From NCBI GenBank assembly GCA_016765535.1, contig JAESPQ010000102.1, positions 1 through 39,952 of the forward strand: 39,952 nucleotides of DNA, read 5' to 3'. Of this stretch, positions 16,344-24,854 are shown in pieces; position 1 is the first letter of the stretch, and every line of letters starts with the position of its first letter. The notes under the pieces are model-generated. The model saw nothing but the letters and a program-made list of their open reading frames with translations, was not told the origin of the DNA and ran no database searches. Position numbers and translations under genes: made by a program. This stretch comes from Alteromonadaceae bacterium (GTDB taxonomy: Bacteria; Pseudomonadota; Gammaproteobacteria; Enterobacterales; Alteromonadaceae).

Positions 16344-18809
16344 CTAAAAACGGTAAGTTGCTGAAAGACCAACCGTTCGCGGCAAACTAATATAGTCTTT
16401 AGATGAATTACCTAAAAAGTTTTCAGCGGGATCTGTGCCCATATAACCTTCGGGTAATTTACCTGTTACGCCATCTTCATTAAATATATTTTTAACATAT
16501 AAAGTAACATCCCAGTTTTCGGTATTTAAACGCGTGCTGGCATTCACAATAGAGAAGCCATCAATCGTCGCTTGTAATTTTTCACTGTCACCTAAATAAT
16601 TTAACGAACCAGACTGATAATAACTATTCACTTGCGTTACCCAGTACATTTCATTATCCATTTCATAAGTGTAATCAACACTTAAACTGAAAGTATTTTC
16701 AGGTGTTGTTGGTAATTTTGCTCCATCTTTGGCCTGTAATCTTGTTGGCGCATCTGACCAAACGGCTGATGGTACATAAAAATCACTGGTTAGTTCAGCT
16801 TTAACATACGCATAGCCCAGCACATAATGTAAATCGTCTGTTAAGTTGCCTTGCAATTCTAGCTCTAACCCTTGCGTTTGCGCTGAATCACCATTAGCAA
16901 CCGAGAAAAATCCCCATGAAGTCGCTGTATTTAACTGAGGATCAGTCCAATCAATTCTGAATATTGACGCAGTATAATTATGCATACCTTCGCCAAAAGA
17001 ACCTTTTATACCTAATTCATAGTTAATAGCGGTATCAGATTTATACTGCTGCCATTCTGGTCGTTCAGCTAAACTACCTGTTAGTGGTACAGCATTAGCA
17101 CCACCACGACGATACCCTTCAGCAATAGTGGTGTATATCATCGCATCATCACTTAAGTCATAAGACAAGTTACCTTTAAATAAAGTGTCACTTTCATCCG
17201 TATCAAAATTAGGCTCAGCCCCTAAAAATGGCCAAATAGGCAATGATAAAGTGGTGTCATTTATAAAAGTATTTTTAAAGGTTCTTACGCCCACTGTACC
17301 TCTAAATTTATCAGAAAAGTGATAGGTTAATTCACCATACAACGCTTTGTCTTTAAAATTTTGGTTACGCACATAATGAAAATCATTATCGGTAAAAACC
17401 ATACCAAAGCCAGCCATGGTTGGCCACCAGCTAAAGGCTGCTCCCGCCCATTCTTGATAGCCTGGCATGTAACTATCTTGCGTTGATTTAGTATCTTGAT
17501 CCATATAATAAGCACCAATGATCCAATCAATATTATTTTTGCGTTCATTTGACACTAAACGAAATTCTTGTACAAAAGCTGTTTCTTTGTAACCACGTTG
17601 CGCAATTGCCATCGGGCGAGGTGAGCCGTAGTATAAGTCTTTAAACCAGTTATTTTTCGCATAAAAACCAGTATTATCACTTAACGAATTACCTTTGTGA
17701 GTATAATCTGACGAGCTTGACGTTAACGTGGCAAAACCTAAATTCCACTCAACTTCTAACGCGGTTAAATCTACATCTCGGTCTGAGGGTTCTAGTACTA
17801 CCGCACCATTTTCATAATCGCCATAAGCTTGCTCACTGCCCGTTGTCCAGTGTGTACCGCGAGTAACTTGACGGCGACCGCCAATTTTATCACTTTGTTG
17901 TTGGTACGAAAGCAAAATTTTCAAATCATCACTTGCTTGAAATAATAATGACGCACGACCATAAGTAATATCAACCGTATCAGCATCATTAACACGTTCA
18001 AACGATGGTGCACCTACGGCTAAATCACTCGTGGCAGGAGCATAATTATTGCTGTCTAGTTTATAAACATTGGCATAATCAACAATACCATCATTATCTA
18101 TTTTGCCAAGATTAAAACGAAAGGCAACACGATCAGAGAGTGGTATATTTAATAAAATATCGGTATTTAAGTTGTTACCATTTGAACCCTTGGTTTGACT
18201 ATAACTAGTAGAAACACTACCATAAAATTCATCCACATCAGGTTCATTCATACGATACCTTACTGTACCAGCCAGTGAGCCACTACCATATAAAGTACCT
18301 TGTGGACCGCGTAATACTTCGACCATACTAATATCTTTTAAAATAAAATTAGCATAAAGTGGTGTACTATTAATGTAAGTTGATACAGTAGGTACCGCAG
18401 ATAAAGCGACATCGCCGTTAGTACCGCTGTCAACATTAACACCACGTATAATAACGCCATTAACCGCACCAGAATTACGATAACCACGATCAACAACAGT
18501 AATACCCGCAACATTACGCATTAATTCAGTTGAATCAATAATATTCGCACTGCTTAATTCATCCCCTGAAACTGCTGAAATATTATAAGGTACTTCTTGA
18601 ATATTTTGCACACGCCCTGTTGCCGTAACTTGAATGACTTCAATTTCTTTGTCATTTTTTGCCTGTGTGTTGGCATCTTGCGCATTTTCAGTTGCGAACA
18701 ATGGGGTTGCGAATAATAATGCGCTACTTACAGCTAAAGACAGTGTGTTTTTTTTAAAATTGGTTCTTTTATTTAAGACAGTACTTTTATTCGTTGTAAT
18801 TATGTTCAT
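16344..18809 (-). CDS. TonB-dependent outer-membrane receptor
   Basis: An 821-residue outer-membrane transporter that imports a ligand using the TonB-ExbBD proton motive force. The signal peptide ends near TPLFA (about 40). A TonB box-like EIEVIQVTATG follows (about 55-65). The plug carries NVAGITVVDRG, GVIIRGV and VEVLRGPQGTLYGSGSLAGTVRYR, and the barrel ends in TYRF. GGAG lies 8 bases before the ATG. Upstream sit tandem operator boxes shared with the amidase and the serine-hydrolase lipoprotein. No siderophore biosynthesis genes or Fur box were seen, so an organic substrate is as likely as iron. The ligand cannot be read from sequence. Confidence 0.93.
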   Translation of the reverse strand: MNIITTNKSTVLNKRTNFKKNTLSLAVSSALLFATPLFATENAQDANTQAKNDKEIEVIQVTATGRVQNIQEVPYNISAVSGDELSSANIIDSTELMRNVAGITVVDRGYRNSGAVNGVIIRGVNVDSGTNGDVALSAVPTVSTYINSTPLYANFILKDISMVEVLRGPQGTLYGSGSLAGTVRYRMNEPDVDEFYGSVSTSYSQTKGSNGNNLNTDILLNIPLSDRVAFRFNLGKIDNDGIVDYANVYKLDSNNYAPATSDLAVGAPSFERVNDADTVDITYGRASLLFQASDDLKILLSYQQQSDKIGGRRQVTRGTHWTTGSEQAYGDYENGAVVLEPSDRDVDLTALEVEWNLGFATLTSSSSDYTHKGNSLSDNTGFYAKNNWFKDLYYGSPRPMAIAQRGYKETAFVQEFRLVSNERKNNIDWIIGAYYMDQDTKSTQDSYMPGYQEWAGAAFSWWPTMAGFGMVFTDNDFHYVRNQNFKDKALYGELTYHFSDKFRGTVGVRTFKNTFINDTTLSLPIWPFLGAEPNFDTDESDTLFKGNLSYDLSDDAMIYTTIAEGYRRGGANAVPLTGSLAERPEWQQYKSDTAINYELGIKGSFGEGMHNYTASIFRIDWTDPQLNTATSWGFFSVANGDSAQTQGLELELQGNLTDDLHYVLGYAYVKAELTSDFYVPSAVWSDAPTRLQAKDGAKLPTTPENTFSLSVDYTYEMDNEMYWVTQVNSYYQSGSLNYLGDSEKLQATIDGFSIVNASTRLNTENWDVTLYVKNIFNEDGVTGKLPEGYMGTDPAENFLGNSSKDYISLPRTVGLSATYRF

Positions 18810-18877
18810 GTTTGACTCCCGATTTATATTTTTTGCTTTGTCTGTTTTTTAGACTAAACTAGGATTTTATATTTTCG

Positions 18878-18911
18878 TAGTACCAGTTAAACCTTAGCTT
18901 TTGGTCCAGTT
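18878..18911 (-). promoter_or_regulatory. Tandem operator boxes upstream of the TonB receptor
   Basis: On the minus strand AACTGGACCAA (18911-18901) and AACTGGTACTA (18888-18878), direct repeats 23 bp apart. They end 68 bases before the receptor's ATG. The promoter-proximal box is identical to those upstream of the lipoprotein hydrolase and amidase genes; the distal box matches in the first six bases (AACTGG). Confidence 0.65.
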
Positions 18912-18920
18912 GGTTATTTA

Positions 18921-19775
18921 TTAACTATTTTTATTTGATGGGATTTTTAATTCACCAAGAGACATTAAGGATTGATTTTTAATGTTATTTTCAGAATAAA
19001 CAGGAAACTGAATACGATTATCACGAAAACTTTTTAACGGCTGTCCTAAATTATACAAACCACGTTGGCGCTCTCGACGCACACGCGCAAAGTCAATTTC
19101 AACAGGAATAAGTTCTGGCGAATAACTGGCCTGATAAATGGGTTTTCCATCAGGAGCCACCACAATAGATTGGCCATTACCATAATCACCCGACGCATTT
19201 ACCGTAAGCACATAACATTGATTAGTGGCAGCAGTAGCCTGTGCTAAAATAAGCTCTATTGGTCTATCAATGGTAGCGGTCATGGTGGGATAAATTAAGA
19301 CTTCAGCACCTTTGCAAGCAAGACTTCTTGCGATTTCAGGAAACCATAAATCATAACAAATTGCTATGCCAATTCGCCCTTGCGGCACATCAAACACAAC
19401 AAAGTCTTGTCCTTGTTCAACACCGGATTCATAAGGGTAAAAAGGGAAAATTTTACGATAACGCGCGACTACTTCACCCTGATTATTTATGACAGAAGTT
19501 GTATTAAAAATTTTACCATTAGATTTTTCAAATAAAGAACCGGGGATCAGCCAAAGATCGTGCTCTTTAGCTAACTGGCAATAAAATTTTTCGGCAGCAC
19601 AAGGTAGCTCTTGTGCATAAGATTTATCGGGTCCATAACTGCAGAGCTCACTTAAGACCAGCATATCAAGCCAAGGAAAACGTTGTTTTGCTTTTATTAT
19701 TTCTTTAGCAATAACGTCAAGGTTATCACCACTAGGTAAAGCTAACTGTAAAGCTGCTATTGAGAAATGATTCAT
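18921..19775 (-). CDS. Carbon-nitrogen hydrolase (nitrilase superfamily amidase)
   Basis: A cytoplasmic 284-residue enzyme hydrolysing a non-peptide C-N bond. All three catalytic residues are visible: Glu43 (LSELCS), Lys108 (RYRKIFPFYPYE) and Cys140 (GIAICYDLWFPEIAR). The overall pattern suits the amidase/carbamoylase branches, not true nitrilases. Candidate substrates are omega-amides, N-carbamoyl amines or formamide-type compounds; sequence alone does not decide. It is flanked by the TonB receptor and the MocR regulator, all in one direction, with tandem operator boxes 75 bases before its start. Together with gabT and gabD upstream it could release an omega-amino acid for catabolism; that link is inferred. 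Confidence 0.88.
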   Translation of the reverse strand: MNHFSIAALQLALPSGDNLDVIAKEIIKAKQRFPWLDMLVLSELCSYGPDKSYAQELPCAAEKFYCQLAKEHDLWLIPGSLFEKSNGKIFNTTSVINNQGEVVARYRKIFPFYPYESGVEQGQDFVVFDVPQGRIGIAICYDLWFPEIARSLACKGAEVLIYPTMTATIDRPIELILAQATAATNQCYVLTVNASGDYGNGQSIVVAPDGKPIYQASYSPELIPVEIDFARVRRERQRGLYNLGQPLKSFRDNRIQFPVYSENNIKNQSLMSLGELKIPSNKNS

Positions 19776-19850
19776 TAAATGGTTCTCATCGTTAATTGGA
19801 AGATAATTATTGAATGAGTACCAATATACTGAGCTTAGCTAGTGATTAAC

Positions 19851-19883
19851 TAGTACCAGTTTAAAAATGTGATGGTGCCAGTT
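19851..19883 (-). promoter_or_regulatory. Tandem operator boxes between the MocR regulator and amidase genes
   Basis: On the minus strand AACTGGCACCA (19883-19873) and AACTGGTACTA (19861-19851), direct repeats exactly 22 bp apart. They start immediately after the regulator's stop codon (19884) and end 75 bases before the amidase ATG. TATATT at 19828-19823 could be the -10. A further degenerate copy (TTGGTACTCA) is near 19817-19827. Confidence 0.7.
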
Positions 19884-21704
19884 TTAAAGATTGTCTTTAA
19901 TCTCTAATTTACGTACAAAGCAATAGTTTCGATCAAACCATTTCATTTCATCGCCATCAACAATAACGTAAAAACCTTTTATTTCACCATATCCCCATAA
20001 ATTCCATTGGCGATAATACATATTATTTTCAATCCACCAACGGCCGATGTCTACCTCTGCATCCTTACCACCTGTTCTGCCTACCATAGTACCGTCGGCT
20101 AAAAGCTCAATAACACAAGGTACTCCATAAACCATTTGACACTCAAGGTGAGCATCTTTAAGTTGAGCTAATAAAGCTTTATTTTGCAATAAACAGCCTT
20201 TTGCATTGGTTAATTTTTCTTCAAATTCAGCAGTAAGTTGATGAATTAATTCAGCCAATTTTTTTACACCTTGGCGAATATTTTCTTTTGGAATACTAGT
20301 GATCCCCATACGAAAACAATTTTCGGGGTGCTCTGAACTGGCAAAATAACGCTTAACTGGCTCTATTAATATGCCATGCTCGGCAGCTTTTTCTCGTAAA
20401 TATTCACCATCAAGCTGTTGGGAACCCGTGATCCAATAAGCGGTTCCGCCTTGTATTGGGCCGGTATCAATACAATTAGGTAAGTAAATATTTAACGCTT
20501 CGCGTAATTCTAACCAACGCTCAAAAAACACTTTGTGTAACTGCATCATAAAAGCATCGTAATAACCTAATGATAAAAAATAAGCGACGGCTCTCTGGTT
20601 GCTAAGTGGTGGATTACGTAACATAATTTTACGTAATTTTTTTAGCTCACTGATCACGCCTTTATCGGCAACAATAAAGCCTATTTGTACACCTGCTGCG
20701 AGCACTTTTGATAAACAAGAAACATAAACAACACGATTATCGGTATCTAAACTGCGTAAAGCAGGATGTGGTTGGCCTAAAAAATTGCTTTCAAATTCAA
20801 AATCATCTTCAATGATCAATAAATCTTGCTGCTTTGCTTTTTGTAATAATTGATCTCGACGCGCCATCGACATAGTAATGCTGGTGGGGGTTTGATGACT
20901 TGGTGTGGTGTAAACAATATCGCAATCATCAAGCTGTTCATCAACAATTAAACCTTTATCATCAAGGGGTTGATAAACTAAATTAGCTCCTTGTTGTTGA
21001 AGTAATTCACGCATTTCAGGATAACCGGGATCTTCTACCGCTACATTAACGGTACTATCAATAAATAGCTGACTAATTAAATGCAAAGCTTGCTGACTAC
21101 CCACCGTAATTAAAATTTCAGCACGGCTCGCTTGAATACCTCGTCGCGGTAATATTTTAGTGCGAATTTCATCAAGTAACATAGGATCATCTTGCTGGCC
21201 TTGTAATTGTGACCATTGATAAATTTCACAAGTAGCATTAGCGCGATTATTAGCATCACGCCATTCTTTAATAGGATATAAAGAAGGATCGTATTTACCG
21301 TCAATAAATGGGTAAGCATACTTTTGCCAATTTGCTGGCGATGATGTGGTATTCGTTGTGGCTAATGCCCCTTTAAATCGGTGATTATATGACATTTGAG
21401 CCGAAGCGGAGTCGTTTAATAACGTTTGTTTGGGCGACTTTAATTCGGCTTGCAAAATCTTATCGCTGACAAAAATACCGCTACGTTCTTTACTGACAAT
21501 ATAACCTTCATCAAGTAAAGACTGATAAACCAACACGACCGTATTTCTCGATACATTAAGTTGTTGCGCCAATTTGCGTGAAGAGGGCAGCTTGCTCTGC
21601 GGTAAAAAAGAACCCACTAAAATACTTTCAACCATGTTACGACGAATTTGGCTTTGTAGGCTTTCACCACTTTGATGGTCTATATGAATTAAATGGCTGA
21701 TCAT
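19884..21704 (-). CDS. MocR-family (GntR + aminotransferase-like) regulator with C-terminal extension
   Basis: A PLP-dependent transcription regulator. Residues 1-80 are a GntR winged helix (SKLPSSRKLAQQLNVSRNTV, then DEGYIVSKERSGIFVS). Residues about 130-490 are a fold-type I aminotransferase-like effector domain; SCLSKVLAAGVQIGF carries the PLP lysine K333. MocR proteins such as GabR and TauR usually end near residue 480-500. Here about 105 extra residues follow (500-606), with DGTMVGRTGGKDAEVDIGRW, YYRQWNLWGYGE and DGDEMKWFDRNYCFVRKL. This looks like a small beta-rich sensor-like domain, perhaps DUF995-like, which I cannot name with certainty. AGGTGGG precedes the ATG. It probably controls the amidase, TonB receptor and lipoprotein hydrolase through the tandem AACTGGTACTA boxes. 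Confidence 0.88.
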   Translation of the reverse strand: MISHLIHIDHQSGESLQSQIRRNMVESILVGSFLPQSKLPSSRKLAQQLNVSRNTVVLVYQSLLDEGYIVSKERSGIFVSDKILQAELKSPKQTLLNDSASAQMSYNHRFKGALATTNTTSSPANWQKYAYPFIDGKYDPSLYPIKEWRDANNRANATCEIYQWSQLQGQQDDPMLLDEIRTKILPRRGIQASRAEILITVGSQQALHLISQLFIDSTVNVAVEDPGYPEMRELLQQQGANLVYQPLDDKGLIVDEQLDDCDIVYTTPSHQTPTSITMSMARRDQLLQKAKQQDLLIIEDDFEFESNFLGQPHPALRSLDTDNRVVYVSCLSKVLAAGVQIGFIVADKGVISELKKLRKIMLRNPPLSNQRAVAYFLSLGYYDAFMMQLHKVFFERWLELREALNIYLPNCIDTGPIQGGTAYWITGSQQLDGEYLREKAAEHGILIEPVKRYFASSEHPENCFRMGITSIPKENIRQGVKKLAELIHQLTAEFEEKLTNAKGCLLQNKALLAQLKDAHLECQMVYGVPCVIELLADGTMVGRTGGKDAEVDIGRWWIENNMYYRQWNLWGYGEIKGFYVIVDGDEMKWFDRNYCFVRKLEIKDNL

Positions 21705-21757
21705 GTTCCCACCTTTAATTACATTTTGCTAGTTCTTAAACAAGCTATTAAACAAAA

Positions 21758-21849
21758 ACTTAGCCTATCAGAGTATTGAAGCTCTTTATAGAGGATCTCT
21801 TGATAGGGGATATCTTATATAAAAATATTCACAATCCAATAGGCTAAGT
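21758..21849 (-). other. Long-range inverted repeat between gabT and the MocR regulator gene
   Basis: ACTTAGCCTAT at 21758-21768 and ATAGGCTAAGT at 21839-21849 are perfectly complementary and 70 bases apart. On the minus strand the second arm is followed by TTTTTGTTT, so the whole could end the gabT transcript. The loop holds the small palindrome AGAGGATCTCT. It could equally be an attenuator or processing site ahead of the regulator gene. Confidence 0.45.
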
Positions 21850-21879
21850 AAAACTTTTAATAATCACTTTTTTTAATGA

Positions 21880-23157
21880 TCATGCTAATTCTGTAAATAA
21901 AGTGATAAAAGCATCCAGCCCTTCATGAGCAATTTCATCACTTATAGTTAACGCAGGTAAAAAACGGATAACATTGCCATAAAAACCACAAGCTAATAAA
22001 ATTAAGCCATGTTTGGCCGCATTGGCAATAATGGCTTGTGTCAATTCTGTATTAGCTTGTTGCTTGTCACCTTCTTTAATTAACTCAATGGCGATCATCG
22101 CACCAGTATTTCGCACATCACCGATAAGTTGTGGAAATTGCTGCTGCAATGTCGTTAAACGCTTACTAAATAAGGCACCTATTTGCTGTGCGCGCACTAT
22201 TAAATTTTCATCTTCAAGCACCTCTAATACTGCCAATGCCGCAGCACAGGCCACAGGTGAACCGCCATAAGTCCCCCCTAAACCGCCCGGTAATGGTGCG
22301 TCCATAATCTCGCTTTTACCGACAACAGCCGACAAGGGAAAACCACCTGCAATACCTTTAGCCATAGTCATAATATCGGCTTCAACACCAGCATGCTCAA
22401 AAGCAAACATTTTACCTGTACGCCCAAAACCTGTTTGAATTTCATCCGCAATAAGTACAATGCCATGCTGATCACATAATGCGCGCAGGGCTTGTAAAAA
22501 TTCTTTAGGTGCGGCATAAAAACCACCCTCACCTTGCACTGGTTCAACAATAATGGCGGCAACATCACTTGGCGCAATATCCACTTTAAATAAGTTTTCA
22601 AGCGCTGTTAATGACTCTTTTACCGAAATATCATGCTGAGAAATTGGAAAAGGAGCATGAAAAATATCACTAGGAAAAGGGCCAAATAAGTTTTTATACG
22701 GCGTTATTTTACCCGTTAATGCCATCGTTAAATTAGTGCGGCCATGAAAACCACCATTAAAAGCGATAACACCACGACGCCCCGTATAGGCACGAGCTAT
22801 TTTTACACAATTTTCGACCGCTTCAGCCCCTGTAGAGACAAAAATAGCTTTTTTATCACTATTACCGGGAGCCAATGCGGTTAGCTTTTCAGCCAATTCA
22901 ACCGCAACTTCATACGGGTTTACCATAACGCAAGTGTGACTAAATTGTTCTACTTGTTTTTTAACTGCCGCAACCACTTTAGGATGGCTATGCCCCGTGT
23001 TACATACTGCGATCCCCGTACCAAAATCAATGTAGCGCTTTCCTTCTACGTCCCAAATTTCAGCATTTTTTCCTTGTTTAACATAAATGGGATAAACATT
23101 ACCTTGACCACGCGCCATAACTTTTACTTTTCGCGCTTGTAATTGTGCATTATTCAT
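21880..23157 (-). CDS. gabT: 4-aminobutyrate--2-oxoglutarate transaminase
   Basis: A class III PLP aminotransferase converting GABA and 2-oxoglutarate to succinate semialdehyde and glutamate in the cytoplasm. The 425-residue protein is collinear with E. coli GabT: FGTGIAVCNTGHSHPKV near the N-terminus, NGGFHGRTN (134-142), IIVEPVQGEGGFY, IADEIQTGFGRTGKMF, and the PLP lysine K267 in TMAKGIAGGFPLSA. It is followed by the MocR gene in the same direction and preceded by gabD, 50 bases upstream. gabD-gabT are probably co-transcribed. Close relatives acting on 5-aminovalerate cannot be excluded by sequence. Confidence 0.92.
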   Translation of the reverse strand: MNNAQLQARKVKVMARGQGNVYPIYVKQGKNAEIWDVEGKRYIDFGTGIAVCNTGHSHPKVVAAVKKQVEQFSHTCVMVNPYEVAVELAEKLTALAPGNSDKKAIFVSTGAEAVENCVKIARAYTGRRGVIAFNGGFHGRTNLTMALTGKITPYKNLFGPFPSDIFHAPFPISQHDISVKESLTALENLFKVDIAPSDVAAIIVEPVQGEGGFYAAPKEFLQALRALCDQHGIVLIADEIQTGFGRTGKMFAFEHAGVEADIMTMAKGIAGGFPLSAVVGKSEIMDAPLPGGLGGTYGGSPVACAAALAVLEVLEDENLIVRAQQIGALFSKRLTTLQQQFPQLIGDVRNTGAMIAIELIKEGDKQQANTELTQAIIANAAKHGLILLACGFYGNVIRFLPALTISDEIAHEGLDAFITLFTELA

Positions 23158-23207
23158 TTTTATTGTCCTAATTTTTATTTGTCAGTATCTCTAACAACTC
23201 AGCAAAA

Positions 23208-24662
23208 CTACTTATCTAAACCGCCCATGCATAAATATTTTATTTCTAAATAATCATCTAAACCGTATTTAGAACCTTCTCGACCATTACCCGATTGTTT
23301 AACACCACCAAAAGGAGCCGCAGCATTAGAAATTAAGCCTTCATTAATACCCACCATGCCATATTCAAGCCCTTCTGCTACACGCCAAATTCGACCAATA
23401 TCACGTGCATAAAAATAAGCGGCTAAACCAAATTCAGTAGCATTAGCCATGGCTAATACTTCATCCTCGTTATCAAAGGCAATAATTGGCGAGACAGGAC
23501 CAAATATTTCGTTAAAAGCTATTGGCATAGTGTTAGTAACATCGGTTAAAATAGTTGGCTGATAAAAGTTTTCACCTTGACCTTGCTTACCACCTAACAC
23601 CACTTTAGCGCCAGCCGCAATAGAATCATCAACTAATTTAGCCACATCAGCTACCGCACTAGCGCTGATCATCGGACCTATGGTTACCCCTTCATCAACA
23701 CCATTACCTACTTGTAATGCCTTAACCGCTGTTACAAATTTCTCAGTAAATTTTGCGAGCACACCACTTTGTACAAAAATACGGTTAGTACAAACACAAG
23801 TTTGTCCTGCATTACGGTATTTAGATACCATAGCACCAGCAACAGCGGCATCAATATCAGCATCATCAAAAACAATAAAAGGTGCATTACCGCCTAATTC
23901 CATTGATACTTTTTTAACCGTCGTCGCACATTGGCTAATAAGTGATTTACCGACCGCAGTAGATCCTGTAAAAGTAAATTTAGCAATATCAGGGTGTTGT
24001 GTTAAAACTTCACCTATACCACGGGCGTCATCACCCACCACCACATTAAATACGCCAGCAGGAATGCCTGCACGCTCAGCCAGTTCAGCCATTGCCAATG
24101 CCGAAAGAGGGGTTTGCGTCGCAGGACGCACCACAAAAGTACAACCTGCGGCTAATGCAGCAGCAGCTTTACGAGCGATCATCGCATTAGGGAAATTCCA
24201 CGGTGTTATGGCAGCAACCACACCAATAGGCTGTTTGATCACAACGATACGTTTATCTTGCGATGGCGCAGGAATAGTATCACCATAAACACGTTTTGCT
24301 TCTTCACTAAACCATTCAAGAAACGCCGCTCCATAAGCTATTTCACCTTTTGCTTCGGCTAAAGGTTTACCTTGCTCTAACGTTAAAATACGGCCTAAAT
24401 CATCTTGGTGTGCCATCATTAAGTCAAACCAGTTACGCATTAATTTAGCACGCTCATTGGCTGATTTTGCCGACCATGCCTTAAATGCATTTTTAGCGGC
24501 TTGTACCGCTAATTGTGTTTCTTCAATACCAGCATTACTCACTTTAGCAATAATTTCCCCCGTAGCAGGGTTAGTTACCTCAATATTACTGGCACTACTA
24601 TGCCAACTACCATTAATGTAAGAAAAGTTTTTAACCAGTTGTTGATCTTTTATCTGTTGCAT
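23208..24662 (-). CDS. gabD: Succinate-semialdehyde dehydrogenase, NADP type
   Basis: An aldehyde dehydrogenase oxidising succinate semialdehyde to succinate, the step after GabT. The 484-residue protein has the ITPWNFPNAMIARKAAAALAAG core, general base Glu255 (MELGGNAPF) and catalytic Cys289 (GQTCVCTN), and the FNEIFGPVSPI and NEGLISNAAAPFGGVKQSGNGREG segments characteristic of GabD. One detail: the coenzyme-side motif reads VVRPATQTP, with Arg179 where E. coli GabD has Lys (VLKPASQTP). It heads the gabD-gabT unit and is divergent from a LysR regulator; a dyad between the two may be the regulator's site. Confidence 0.92.
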   Translation of the reverse strand: MQQIKDQQLVKNFSYINGSWHSSASNIEVTNPATGEIIAKVSNAGIEETQLAVQAAKNAFKAWSAKSANERAKLMRNWFDLMMAHQDDLGRILTLEQGKPLAEAKGEIAYGAAFLEWFSEEAKRVYGDTIPAPSQDKRIVVIKQPIGVVAAITPWNFPNAMIARKAAAALAAGCTFVVRPATQTPLSALAMAELAERAGIPAGVFNVVVGDDARGIGEVLTQHPDIAKFTFTGSTAVGKSLISQCATTVKKVSMELGGNAPFIVFDDADIDAAVAGAMVSKYRNAGQTCVCTNRIFVQSGVLAKFTEKFVTAVKALQVGNGVDEGVTIGPMISASAVADVAKLVDDSIAAGAKVVLGGKQGQGENFYQPTILTDVTNTMPIAFNEIFGPVSPIIAFDNEDEVLAMANATEFGLAAYFYARDIGRIWRVAEGLEYGMVGINEGLISNAAAPFGGVKQSGNGREGSKYGLDDYLEIKYLCMGGLDK

Positions 24663-24742
24663 TTTATCTACCTAATTAATTTGTTGCCAAATTTGAATAT
24701 GACTATTGAACAACATCATCAATTAAGGTTAAATACAAAACA

Positions 24743-24760
24743 TTCAACCTAAAGTTTGAA
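24743..24760. promoter_or_regulatory. Candidate LysR-type operator between gabD and lysR
   Basis: TTCAACCTAAAGTTTGAA is a dyad (TTCAA-N8-TTGAA) containing T-N11-A, the usual LysR-type layout, in the middle of the divergent region. The AT-rich context lowers certainty. Confidence 0.35.
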
Positions 24761-24803
24761 GTATTTAAAACAATAATGATTAATATTATATCTTGTAAGT
24801 AAA

Positions 24804-24828
24804 TTGTCGCAGCAAGCAGCGACCTACA
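24804..24828. repeat. REP-like hairpin
   Basis: TTGTCGCAGCAAGCAGCGACCTACA: stem GTCGC / GCGAC with further GC pairing inside. Read on the minus strand it starts TGTAGGTCG, the same head as one half of the terminal repeats, so it is probably a variant of the same REP family. Confidence 0.55.
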
Positions 24829-24854
24829 TTTAAGTAAAATGAGCAAAAAATAGT

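Noticed and set aside
23680-24288. 202-codon plus-strand ORF opposite gabD
   Set aside because: Antisense shadow of a strongly conserved gene; composition reflects the complementary codons only.
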